NCBI GenBank assembly: GCA_964036315.1
Contig: OZ038498.1
Location: forward strand, 14,601,997 to 14,665,996
Reading direction: 5' to 3'
DNA: 64,000 nucleotides
From: Acanthosepion esculentum
Taxonomy: Eukaryota > Mollusca > Cephalopoda > Sepiida > Sepiidae
Made by a program: the position numbers and the translations under genes. The notes under the pieces were generated by a model that saw nothing but the letters and a program-made list of their open reading frames with translations, was not told the DNA's origin and did no database searches. Positions 44,806-55,248 of the stretch are shown one piece after another. Position 1 is the stretch's first letter; each line of letters starts with the position of its first letter.

Positions 44806-45640
44806 AAGAAAGAGAAGCGGATGTATAATGGCGATCTTTTAAAAAGTTAACCCACCTTGAGAATCAGCGTTCGTTATTTCTCGACTAGAACATCGACTTC
44901 TGAGGTAGAAAAAATACAGGATCCCAATTGTTTCTTCTTGAAAGTAGTGTTAAATAAAATGTAAATGGTGAAAATGAAAAGACTATGACATAGAAAGAAA
45001 CAAAGAAAGAATAAAGGAAGGAAATAATAGTGGGACAACGAAGAAAGAAAGAAAGAAAGAAAGAAACAAACAAACAAACAAATAAGAAAAAGAAAGAAAG
45101 GAAGAATAGTGGGAAGAAGGAATAACGGGAGAACAAAGAAAGAACTGATAGTGGAATAACGAAAACATAAAAGGAAGGAAGATAGAAAGAAAGAAAGAAA
45201 GAAAGAAAGAATATCCGGCAACAAAGAGAAAATAATTAGGAGAAAATAAATAAATGAATAAATAAATAAATAAAGAAAGAAAGAAAGAAGAAAGAATGAA
45301 AGAAGAGCAGGTGAAAGGAATAGCGACAAACAAAGAAATGATAGTGAGACAACGAAAAAATAGAAGTAAGAAAGAATAGTAGAAAAGGAAAAAAGAAAGA
45401 ATAGAGAAAAGAAGGAAAGAAAATAGAGAGAAAAGAAAGAAAGAAGACTCGGAGGAAGGAGTAGCGAGACAACAGAGAAAGAAATGATAGTGGAACAACG
45501 AAAAAATAAAAGAAAGAAAGAAAGAAGAGCGGGAGGAAGGAATAGCGGGACAGCAAAGAAAGAACAGATAGTGAAATAAGGAAAAAATAAAAGAAAGAAA
45601 GAAAGAATAGTGAGCAAGAAAAAAAAAAGGAAAAGAAAGG
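44728..45640. repeat. (GATA)n followed by a GAAA/GAAAGAAA-rich region
   Basis: (GATA)n at 44733-44805. After about 150 bp of unique DNA, purine-rich repeats built on GAAAGAAA run from about 45040 to 45640, with inserted words such as GGAATAGCGGGACAACAAAG that recur every 60-130 bp. Poly-Phe/Leu/Ser minus frames are artefacts. Confidence 0.9.
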
Positions 45641-45720
45641 TGTTGATGATGTCAAATGTAAACAAATATTTGACTGGTAAAGTGAAGCATGATCTTGTTT
45701 CCCCCTTAAAATCCCCTTTA

Positions 45721-45965
45721 ATATCTGTTATGGGTCCTTACCTATAACTACACAATGAACTCTTCCTAACACTATGTATACTACGCCTCTCAAGAGAGAG
45801 GGACGAATCGAGTCGAGCCGATAGTAGTTCACTCCAAACCAGACTGACAGTCATACTAACACCTTCCACATCTTGTATTATTATTCCGTGTAATATATCT
45901 TCGTTATTTCTACTCTTGTGTTCGTGTTGTTCTTCCTTGGTCCTAACCTGGACCATAACAATATC
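45721..45965 (+). mobile_element. Solo LTR of the Gypsy family with 5-bp target duplication
   Basis: The LTR 45726-45960 (235 bp) starts TGTTATGGGTCC and ends GGACCATAACA. ATATC lies directly before and after it (45721-45725, 45961-45965). Its reverse complement shares blocks with the LTR at 25458 (CGAACACA, AGATATATTACA, GTGAACTA), so its sense strand is plus. It is the product of recombination between the two LTRs of a complete element. Confidence 0.85.
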
Positions 45966-46574
45966 AACATCCGAAATCCTTTTATTGTCTTAACCTGGTT
46001 TCAATCACCGACTCATTGAAACGAGGAGGTCATGTCACCATTTCACCCACTGAGCAGATCCATAGACAAACAATATAGGCGTTTTGAGTGTTTCAAAATT
46101 CACAAAAATACTGGACAATATAAACAAAGAAATACTTGCCTACTTCGAAAATCAGTGTTCTAAATCCTGGCTTTTAACAAGGTCCGAACACCAAAAAATA
46201 TGTAATTATCTTAGCAAGGTTTTAGATAGTTTAGACAATACAAAGGTTACTTGTATACAGATATACGGACTGGTAAATTATTTAACATTCACAACGAGGC
46301 CATTCTAACAGAACTAGAAGTCCTACCAAGATTTATTTCCCGTCAATAGGAAAATGATATTCTATTGATGCCAAACACAAAGAAAACTGCAGGAACTCCC
46401 AAATAAGGTACTAAATGAAAGCAAGAAAAAAGACTAACCATCAGTTGTACGAAAAATTGTTGTTCTTAACAAGGATGACAGCCGTAGCTACGTAGTATTC
46501 AGTCGGTTATGTGCCATGCATAATACATGCTTAGGCGATCATGTATCTAAAGACTGACGAAGAAGATTTTTTCC
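45966..46574. other. No gene seen
   Basis: AT-rich DNA. A short open frame at 46084-46308 has no recognisable motif. No repeat family was identified. Confidence 0.35.
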
Positions 46575-46765
46575 CGCAGTGAGGTAGCCCAGTTGCCACC
46601 CAAGGCTATAGAACCCCGTCTGTCCTGCTATTTAATCTTCCCATAGCTGGGGGGAGAAGAAAAGGATTCATACCTTTCCCAAGGGTATAAGCACGTGAAT
46701 GGATTCGACTGGAATTCGAACTCGGCTCTACGATTCCTCAATCCAAGCCACTATTTAATAAAATA
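46575..46765 (-). mobile_element. tRNA-derived SINE, 5' half
   Basis: On the minus strand: the head with B-box GAGTTCGAATTCCAG, then GGTATGAATCC, CAGCTATGGG, GGACAGACGGGGTTCTATAGCC and GGTGGCAACTGG. Same family as 14995 and 37948. Confidence 0.75.
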
Positions 46766-47135
46766 CGGTAATGAATTTTCACTATCTGGGAAGAGTTTGA
46801 ACAGACGACAGAAACTGTGACACCGAAGGCCGAAGACGTCTTGGAATAGCGAATGACGCTTTTCCAAAGCATTAAGAGACCTGCTAAAAATAGCTAAATT
46901 CTTCACAGTTGAAGAGGAAACTTGATTTAAGAGAGATACTTTCACGGTTAGGTCTCATCATTTTACAGTTGAAATAGCTTGATGTAACCGTAAGTAAAAG
47001 TTTCTTATCTCGCACGTCTCCCTTGTGAAAGTTTTTCCGACTTCTTTGTTTCCCTGTCAACTTTAGTCTACAAAAATTTAATTACTGTAACAGAAAATCG
47101 CGTCTGGTTTTCGTACCTTCGTACGTTTAAAGGAC

Positions 47136-47139
<4 letters not shown>

Positions 47140-47200
<61 letters not shown>

Positions 47201-47210
47201 TCTCTCTCTA
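47140..47210. repeat. (TC)n microsatellite
   Basis: About 70 bp of CT repeats with a single CCC interruption. Confidence 0.95.
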
Positions 47211-47589
47211 GAAAAAATAAAGCAAACCCCAAAGGGAAAAAAACTGGTGTTATATAGCGTTCCCAGTCCCAGACCTACGCTGACTATTGGCTAAGCGTCA
47301 CCTACTCTAAGTAGAATGTCTTCTCTCAGCAGTCCATTGTGGAAGGGGACGCAACTCCTAGTGCTTGCAGCATCACATACAACCAACTCGGAGTCTTTTA
47401 TCGGTCTGACCCGATTATCTGTTACATATACGATGTCAATTACTATCTTCTGTCTTCTTGATTCGTGTCCTTTCATTGCCTTCTCTCCTTAACTGTATAT
47501 TTTCTCATATTCTCTAACACCCAGTAACCCTTCACGTCTTAGTGGCTTTATTACCTTGCTTGGGGTAAAACGATTAAAAAAATGTCGTT

Positions 47590-47930
47590 TCTCAAAAGCA
47601 AGTTGAGAATATCATGGAGAGACCTCGTGAGCAACGAGGTCGTTATGAGGAAAATAAACGAGGTCGTTATGAGGAAAATAGAAAAAGAAAGAGAGAGTTG
47701 AAATTACTTGCACATATAATGGGGAAAGATGGCTTGGGGGATTTGACACCCACAAGGTCATATTGAAGGCAAGAGGAACAGAGGGAAACAATGAGTATCA
47801 TATGTGACGAGCTTGTGCAAATAGACAACAGAACAGACACTGGGTGGATAGGAAGTTGTGGAGGCCCATGATAACCCACGTCCCGAAGAAACACAGAACA
47901 TAAAAGAAGAAACTACAGAAAAACTATAGG
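47590..47930 (+). pseudogene. LINE reverse-transcriptase C-terminal fragment
   Basis: Plus-strand codons read RISWRDLVSNEVVMRKI, an in-frame duplication of the NEVVMRKI stretch, LLAHIMGKDGL and, after a stop, a short distal part. These match the 'RISWxDxVxNEEVLxR' and 'GHIMRxxGL' end of invertebrate LINE reverse transcriptases. The duplication (AACGAGGTCGTTATGAGG repeated at 47631 and 47658) and the stop mark it as dead. Confidence 0.5.
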
Positions 47931-47937
47931 ACGAATT

Positions 47938-48275
47938 GATTGTTTTTTTTACGGATTATCAACCTTTTAAAATTTATTTAAATCCAGAAAATATATTTTT
48001 TTATTGTACGAATTTTGAGGGAGTTAATGATTTAGTGACACAAGTTCTACTATTTAACCCATAGTTTGCGAAAGGAGTGTGCATGAGTGAATATAACGAA
48101 CCCGACTGGTATTGGAACTTGGCGCTCTAATTTCCAATTCCGAATGGTTACCCATTACACCACCCGTACACCCAAGCTTAGAACACTTGTCATTTCTAAG
48201 CGATCACCCGTCTAGGTACAGACTAGGCTCAATGTTGCTTAATTTCGATGACCGTACGAGAACCGATATGAGAGT
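47938..48275 (-). mobile_element. 5S/tRNA composite SINE
   Basis: On the minus strand: a 5S-like part (complement of about 48175-48275, ending near CGTACGGTCATCG), the tRNA-like part (complement of about 48095-48170), the body and the tail ending in a poly-A/T run at 47944-47951. The 5S end abuts the long GTAAGAAG repeat region. Confidence 0.75.
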
Positions 48276-50052
48276 AAGCCAAGAAGCAGTTAAGAAGAAG
48301 AAGAAAAGGGTAAGAAGAAAGTAAGAAGAAGAAAACAAGGAGAAGATAAGAAAAAGTAGAAGAAGGTAAAAAAAAAGAAGTAGGTAAAAGAAGAAGATAA
48401 TAATAATAAGAAGGTAAGACGAAGAAGGTAAGAAGAAGAATCAAGTCAGAAGAAGAAAGAAAGAAGGTAAAAAGAAGAAAGTAAGAATAAGGTAAGAATA
48501 AGGTAAAATAAGTAGAAGAAGGTAAGAAGAAGAAGAAGAAGAGGGTAAGAAGAATAAGAAGAAGGAAGAAGAAAGTAAGAAAAGAAGATGAGAAGAGGAA
48601 GAAGAAGGCAAGATGAAGAAGAGAAAAGAAGACATAAGAAGAAGGTAAGAAGAAGTTAAGAAGAAGAAGAATGTAAGAAAATTTGAGAAGATGCAGAAGA
48701 AGGCAAGATGAAAAAGAATGTAAGAAGAAGAAGGTATGAAGAAGAAGCTAAAAGAAGAAGGTTAGAAAAAGAAAGTAAGAAGTTCAGAAGAAGAAAATCT
48801 AAGAAGAAGAAGGCAAGGAGAATATAAAAAAGAAGAAGAGAAGACGGTAAGAAGAAGTAGGTAAACAAAGAAGGTAATAAGTAGAAGAAGAAGGTAAGTC
48901 GAAGAAGATGAAGGTAAGTAGGAAAAGGTCCGAAGAAGAAGAATGTAAGAAGAAGAAGAAGGTAAGAAGAATAAGGTAGAGAGGGAGTAAGAAAATGAAG
49001 TTAAGAAGAAGGTAAGAAGAAGAAGGAGGTGAGAAGAGACAGAAGCAAGAGAAGCAAGAAGTAGGTATGAAGAAGAAGGTAAGAAGAAAAAGAAGGAGGT
49101 AAGAAGATCAGAAGAAGATAAAAAGAAGAAAAAGAAGACGGTGAGAAGAAGAAGGGAAGAAAAAGAAGAAGGGAAGAAGAAAATGAAGAAGAAGAATAAG
49201 GTATGAAGAAGAAGGTAAGAAAAGAAGGTGAGAAGATGAAGAAGAAGGCAAGAGAAAGATGAAGGTAAGAAGAAGAGGAAGAAGTTAAGGAGAAGTTAAG
49301 AATACAAAGAAAGGTAAAGAGAAGGTAAGCAGAAGAAGGTAAGAGAAAGAAAGAAAGAAAAAATAACAACAACAACAATAAGAAGAAGAAGAAAAAGAAG
49401 GTAAGAAGAAGAAGGTAAGAAGAAGAAGAAGGTAAGAAGAAGAAGGTAAGAAGAAGAAGAAGATAAGAAGGTAAGAAGAAGAAGGTAAGAAGAAGAAGAA
49501 GGTAAGAAGAAGAAGATAAGAAGAAGAAGAAGGTAAGAAGGTAAGAAGAAGGAGGTAAGAAGAAGGTAAGGAGAAGATAAGAAAAAGTAGAAGAAGGTAA
49601 GAAGAAGAAAAAAAAGAAAATAAGAAGAAGGTAAGGAGAAGGTAAGAAAAAGAAGGAAAAGATGTAGGTTAGGGAAAAAGAAGGTAATAATAATAAAAAA
49701 TAGGTAAGTCGAAGAGGCAGAAGGTAAGAAGAAGAAGGTTAGAATATGGCGGTAAAAGAAGAAGTAGGTAAGAAGAAGAAGAAAAAGAAGGTAAAATGAA
49801 GATGATGGTAAGTAGAAGAAGAATGTAAAAGAAGTTAAGAAGAAGAAGAAGAGGTAAAAAGAAGAATATTAGAAGAAGGTAAGAAAAAGAAGAAAAAGAA
49901 GGTAAGAGCAATAAGGTGAGAAGGAGAAGGCAAGATGAAGAAGTTAAGAAGAAGCAGAAGAATGTAAGAAGATGAAGGTAAGAAGTAGAGCAAGAAGGAG
50001 AAGATAAGAGCAAGAAGAAGAAGAAGATGATGATGATGATGATGATGATGAT
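48276..50052. repeat. 1.8-kb GAA/GTAAGAAG purine repeat region
   Basis: Irregular GAAGAAGGTAAGAAG units with drifting lengths, ending in (GAT)n at about 50025-50052. The minus-strand Leu/Phe/Ser frames have no other composition. Because the plus strand is full of GGTAAG, it contains dozens of splice-donor-like words. It is likely an expansion seeded at the end of the SINE. Confidence 0.95.
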
Positions 50053-50540
50053 TTAAAGACCGTCAATAATAATTTGCATATGTCGGCTTTTGGGAGGAGC
50101 ATAAAATGCTCAAAGCGATTATCTAGATAAGCCGACGTGACATAATGTTCGTTTAGCGGAAACAGAAAAAAGAAATTCAGTGCGAAGAATAATGAACTGA
50201 TCTTGGATTGAAACGATCAAACCGGATGTGATGCCACCTTTGGTCAACAGAACTTTGACCCTTTATATTTTGACACTCGCCAAACAGAATTTCTTTGGCA
50301 ACATTTTAATTTTCGTTGTCCTTATAGTTTTCCTTTCTGATGGGCAAAGGTCTTTATTTACTCAAGATTCGTGTTTTTTTTTTATTGATTCATAGCAATG
50401 AGACCCGGAATTTAACGACACGACTCCCCTTTTTTTTCTTCGCTACGCAGTCGTTTCTTTGTTCGAACACTTTGCTTTTGCTGTAAAATGGTCATAACAA
50501 AATTCCCTTACGTAAAGTTTTCGGTACCCGTTTATTTCAA
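50053..50540. other. No gene seen
   Basis: Non-coding DNA with a short inverted repeat, GTCGGCTT (50080) and AAGCCGAC (50129). Confidence 0.4.
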
Positions 50541-50548
50541 AGACGTCA

Positions 50549-50606
<58 letters not shown>

Positions 50607-50695
50607 TTCCATTGATTTCTGTTGTATACACATTTCCTGCCGGGTCCCAAGCAGAGATCTAAGGCCAGAAACGGATGCATGACATTTTCCACAGA
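50541..50695 (-). mobile_element. REL element 3' end on the minus strand with (AAT)n tail
   Basis: On the minus strand: GGAAAATGTCATGCATC, GAGATCTCTG-like words, CTTGGGACCCGGCAGG, ACAACAGAAATCAATGG and then (AAT)n (complement of 50547-50606). One of only two copies in reverse orientation. Confidence 0.75.
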
Positions 50696-50697
50696 TA

Positions 50698-50753
<56 letters not shown>

Positions 50754-50811
50754 CAGTCCTTTTCATATCTATCTATCTATCTATCGATCTATCTATCTAT
50801 CTATCTATCTA

Positions 50812-50864
<53 letters not shown>

Positions 50865-50976
50865 TAAGGATATATATTTTTATACATCAAGAACAGTATT
50901 GAGGAAATTGTATGATAAATTGTAAAATTTCTTTGTGACGCGTTTTATCAGATGAAGACTTAATGGATGAAACGCG

Positions 50977-51055
<79 letters not shown>

Positions 51056-51129
51056 TAATATCATATGGATTAAGTCCGATAATTACTTTATATCTATAAA
51101 TTTCTATCTATAAAAATAACGTATAAGCA

Positions 51130-51180
<51 letters not shown>
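50698..51180. repeat. (CTAT)n and (TA)n tracts around a short hairpin with hammerhead-like words
   Basis: (CTAT)n at 50698-50810, (TA)n at 50820-50860, 50983-51053 and 51133-51180. Between them GTGACGCGTTT (50936-50946) and AAACGCGTCAC (50970-50980) form a perfect 11-bp hairpin stem. Its loop reads CAGATGA...GGATGAA, resembling a hammerhead core with a damaged U4 position. Confidence 0.85.
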
Positions 51181-51182
<2 letters not shown>

Positions 51183-51238
51183 TGAACATTGAAATCAACA
51201 CTTAGAGGCCGTTTCATGCTAGATGCAATTGTCAGGCC

Positions 51239-51862
51239 ATGGTCTTATCTATAATCAAACAGATACCAAAATCGATTAACTGCAGGCTTTCCGACAATTC
51301 CTCCAATGAATCCATATTTAACAAAACTAAGAAAGTCTACGAAACACCCCTAAAAGATAGTGGATTCCCAGCAACACTCACATACTCACCACAGAACACA
51401 AAAAAGGCCAACTGGAAAAGAAATATCATATGGTTCAACCCACCGTACAGCATAAAAGTAAAAAGAAACGTAGGAAAAATATTCTTCAAACTCTTACACA
51501 AACACTTCCCAGAATCAAGTCCCCCACACAAATTATTCAACAAAAACACAGTAAGAATCAGCTACAGTTGCACCGAGAACATGGCACAAATAATAAAAAA
51601 GCACAACAGGAAAACTATCAACAAACCACACGAACAAATTAAACCCACGTGTAACTGCAGAATAAATAACGAATGTCTCTTAAACGGTAATTGCTTACAA
51701 AACAACGTAATATATCAAGCAACGATAAAATCAGATAATGAAGAAAAAGTATACATAGGAGTAACTAAAGGAGCCTGGAAACAAAGAAATTATGCACACA
51801 AAACATCTTTCACAAATAGTAAATACGCGAACAGCACCATTCTTTCTAAGTATATCTTGTAA
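51239..51862 (+). pseudogene. PLE linker + GIY-YIG endonuclease, related to the 6.5-9.2 kb element
   Basis: 207 codons: IIKQIPKSINCRLSDNSSN matches IIKHIPYSIECRISNNSSN of the first PLE. IIWFNPPYSIKVKRNVGKIF, ISYSCTENMAQIIKKHN, the Cys cluster CNCRINNECLLNGNCL and the nuclease core VIYQATIKS and KVYIGVT follow. The frame stops at ILSKYIL; the expected C-terminal part follows out of frame (51863-52010). No reverse transcriptase is present. Same PLE group but a clearly diverged family. Confidence 0.85.
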
Positions 51863-52010
51863 ATTAAAAACAAAACGCACATCACACCAAAATATCTTGG
51901 AAAAGAAGGTAAAGATCATCAGCCTACAACAACCAATCCAAAACTTGCAAACTTTGCTTGGAGCAAAAAATAGCTATTATAACCTTCCCAGGCCAACATA
52001 AATTATTGAA

Positions 52011-52895
52011 TAAATGATCCGACCTCATCTCAAAATGCAGAAATGAAAACAAATTTTTACTACGTTACTTAAAAATCGAAAACTAAATAAAGATAAATAA
52101 AATAAAATAAGTAAATAAATAAATAAACAAAATGATAATAAAATAAGTAAAATAAATTAATCCAAACAAATTACCAAATCACACACGTTAGAATAGACGA
52201 AATAGAACAAATAAATAAATAAAAAACAAAATCAATGAACCCAAATAAATAAAGTAAATAATAAAAAAATTAACTATTATGACCAAAGTATTAGTTAGAC
52301 TATAAAAATCAAACCAAAATCTATTATATAACGATAAAAAATACTACATTACTTAAAAATCGAAAACCGAAAAGAGTAAAAAAAATATACAGTATAATAA
52401 ATAAATAATAAAAAAGAAGTGAAATAAATCTAAATTCATCCAAATAAATAAATAAACTAACAAACCGATACCGATAAATTAACCGTTATAAAAACAAATA
52501 AAGATAATCAATCCAAATAAATACATAAAGTAATAAACAAATTAAAAACTGCTCCCGCCAAAATAATAATTAGATTAAACTACAGCAAACAACCCCAAAA
52601 TTGAATAAATAGATTTAATTATCTTCCAAAAACAAAACAAAACTATTATATAAGCGATACAAACAAATTTTTACTACGTTAATAAAACACCGATTAAAAT
52701 AAAATTAAATAAATAAATATATAAGATAAGAAATAAAAATAAAAAATAAAAAAATAAATAAAAACAAGCAAAATAATCTAACCCAAATAAATAAATAAAC
52801 AAATAAACGATTTTCCGGCAAAATAACCGCCAAAATAGACTACCAACAATCCACCACTGACCCGTATATATAAATATCCGAAAAAAAAAACATTC
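52011..52895. repeat. A-rich (AATA)n region with a repeated PLE C-terminal word
   Basis: Mostly AAATAAATAAA-type DNA. TTTACTACGTTACTTAAAAATCG, which follows the PLE frame near 52055, recurs near 52344 and, degraded, near 52670. This suggests a tandem unit of about 290-330 bp. Confidence 0.6.
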
Positions 52896-52965
52896 GTGGC
52901 CTGACAATTGCGTCTAGCATGAAACAACCTTTCGCCTCTAAGTGTTGGTTTCAATGTTCACTTTT

Positions 52966-53735
52966 ATATTTACATACGCTCTATCTGATATTGAGCACTT
53001 TATCCCATAAATATAGCACACCTTAAGAGTATATTTCTTCATTTATATATATATCATTTAATTACAATTTTAAGGGTCCATTGGTCATAATTTATTTCCC
53101 CAGGGAATTTCTTTTTTCCTGGCTCAACAGACCACACTTCCAAGGGTGAAAAAATGAAATTAAATTTACATATGTTTTTATACACTTTTGAGGGATAGTA
53201 TTAAGTTGATGTAAGGTGATATAGAGAGGGGGGAAAGATGGTGACAGACATGGTCGAAATTAGGGAGGGAAGGGAGAGATAGGAATGATTTTAAATTTAT
53301 TTTTATTACAATACTTAATATTGAGGATGGGGGTTAAGGACCAGACATTGACGTATTTAATAGGTCATCTCACAGGAAACTCTCTATATCACCTTACATC
53401 AACTTAATACTACCCCTCAAAAGTGTAAAAAATATATGTAAATTTAAATTCATTTTTTCACACTTGGAAGTGTGGTATGATGAGCCAGGGAAAAAGAAAT
53501 TCCCTGGGTAAATAAATTATAACTAATGAACACTTAAAGTTGTCTGTTTTCATAAAATTAATCGCTCTGATTTAAAATTGAGCTCTCTGGATTTCATCCT
53601 CCTTGGGATTATCCATACGGATTACCAAGATTTTCATTACTTAACTATATATATATATATATACAGAAATATAGTCTTAAAGTGTGCTATATTTATGGGG
53701 TAAAGTGCTCAATATCAGAGATAGAGCGTGTGTAA

Positions 53736-53740
<5 letters not shown>
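52966..53740. repeat. Foldback element with hammerhead-like motifs in both arms
   Basis: The left arm 52966-53230 and right arm 53373-53740 are inverted, diverged copies. Outer ends share ACGCTCTATCTGATATTGAGC; inner ends share CTCTATATCACCTTACATC. The left arm on the minus strand (53083-53130) and the right arm on the plus strand (53471-53527) carry CUGAUGA-like words (CTGTTGA and ATGATGA), a strong stem CCAGGG/CCCTGG and GGAAA or GTAAA. No protein is encoded. It looks like two PLE-type terminal repeats facing each other. Confidence 0.75.
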
Positions 53741-53792
<52 letters not shown>

Positions 53793-54168
53793 GAGAAAGA
53801 ACAGTCAGATTAAGAATCCACACTTCTTTAGCGTTTACTTTTTAAATATTTTAATAATATTATTATTTAAGTTTCGGAACTTTAAATTTGTTTCGTTATG
53901 CAACTTTTGATGAAAATGATTTACTATTGAAAACAAAATGATATTTTATTGAAGATTTTAAGAAGGAGGGAAACAGGATTTCCTCATTTCATGGGTATGT
54001 CCTGTTTGATCGATCAAAACACAGGTCTAAGCTAAAGCAGAAAAGTGAAAAATACAGGTTAGAGGTTTGGAGTGTGTGTGTTTCTTACTTGTTTAGATGA
54101 ACTGTCATTTTTAGACGTGTTACCATTACTTCCGGTTAAGAAATATAATTTTAAAATACAACGAAATA

Positions 54169-54239
<71 letters not shown>

Positions 54240-54499
54240 ATATACTAAGTTTAGGATATTATTTTTTTTAAGTATTTTTGTATATGCTATCTTAAAGCGG
54301 CCTACTAGTATAATTAAAATATTTTTATATATATTATAGTATTTTGATCCTAAAATACAATAATTATTATATTCAATGGGCCATAAGACATGGTAATATT
54401 AAAATTAAAAATCAAGGAATTAAATAAATATCATATGTACCATTATATATAATAAAATAATGGATATATAATTGTAATACATAGATTTTTTATGAAAAA
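53741..54499. other. (TA)n tracts and AT-rich DNA without gene
   Basis: (TA)n at about 53748-53788 and 54174-54234. The rest is AT-rich and non-coding. Confidence 0.5.
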
Positions 54500-55245
54500 T
54501 TCAATTAACCATATTTTATCGTAAACATTATACAATGCCTACATATTACAGTTAGTTCATTCCGCTGATTTAATAGATCATTATCTTTAGGAAACTTAAT
54601 AATAGGCAACTTTTCATGTAGACGCAGGGGACATGGATCATATAATGATTTACAAATTCTCGTTTTTTTAATATTTTCCATTTTACTGTGGGGGTGTTAT
54701 TGTTTTCTTTTAAATACCAAAAATATTTAGCGAGGGATCTTCGGTTACGGTACCCATTGTTATTAAAAGAAGAAATATGTTGATATCGCCTTCGTTTACA
54801 AGAATTTTTTGTGCTTCTAATATAAAATTTCTTAACATGTGGGTTTTCAGTAGATAAAATGGTGCATTGGTAAACAATAGATTCAGTAAGATATTTTACT
54901 TATTCTACTATTCTCAGGCCTAGTAGGATTTATGATCCTAGTGGTAGGATTTGTTTCAAAGTCATTTTATGGTCCTTGATGGTAATGTAACATTCCTTTG
55001 AGGTAAGTTTACCGACTCTGTCTCTAAGTTTTAGTTTATGCTTGATTTTATTACTAGATGTATTTATACTTTCTACCAAATTAACTAAGCTTTTATCTAC
55101 TTTTCGATAGGTTTTGTTAATGTTTTTAATTAGAGTATTATAATCCTCGGTCGTTATTTTATAAAAAATTGCTGTTTTATCCGGCTTTACAAACTGTTTT
55201 GCTGTTTTATCCGGCTTTACATTCTTACTGAATCTAAGAAATCTA
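54500..55245 (-). pseudogene. Internally deleted PLE
   Basis: The minus strand reads, from high to low coordinates, NKIKHKLKLRDRVGKLTSKECY and IKDHKM (55075-54965), the upstream RT zone of the first PLE (DKLKISDRVSKLQPKEAY, LLKDHK). At about 54900 it jumps to VYQCTILSTENPHVKKFYI and NNNTPTVKWKILKK, the GIY-YIG and C-terminal zones. RT motifs A to C are missing, so one deletion removed the polymerase core. The GIY-YIG Gly is also altered (FYIRS). Confidence 0.75.
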
Positions 55246-55248
55246 AGA

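Larger units (their letters stand above)
51181..52962 (+). mobile_element. PLE fragment bounded by about 60-bp inverted terminal repeats
   Basis: The left end (51181-51241) and right end (52896-52962) are inverted copies: AGTGAACATTGAAA-CAACACTTAGAGG inward to the complement of CCTGACAATTGC-TCTAGCATG. Between them lie the PLE nuclease frame (51239-51862) and about 1 kb of A-rich DNA. Inverted terminal repeats have been described for Penelope insertions. Each end, read outward from the element, contains CTGACAA...GAAAC, a hammerhead-like arrangement. Confidence 0.8.

Noticed and set aside
44874..45665. 263-codon minus-strand frame rich in Phe, Leu and Ser resembling a membrane protein
   Set aside because: It is the complement of GAAA repeats; hydrophobicity is a by-product of the repeat.
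48229..50013. Multiple hydrophobic minus-strand frames
   Set aside because: Complement of the GTAAGAAG repeat region; no start context, domain or unique sequence.
51430..51642. Overlapping +2 frame in the PLE fragment
   Set aside because: Shadow of the GIY-YIG frame 51239-51862, without recognisable motifs.
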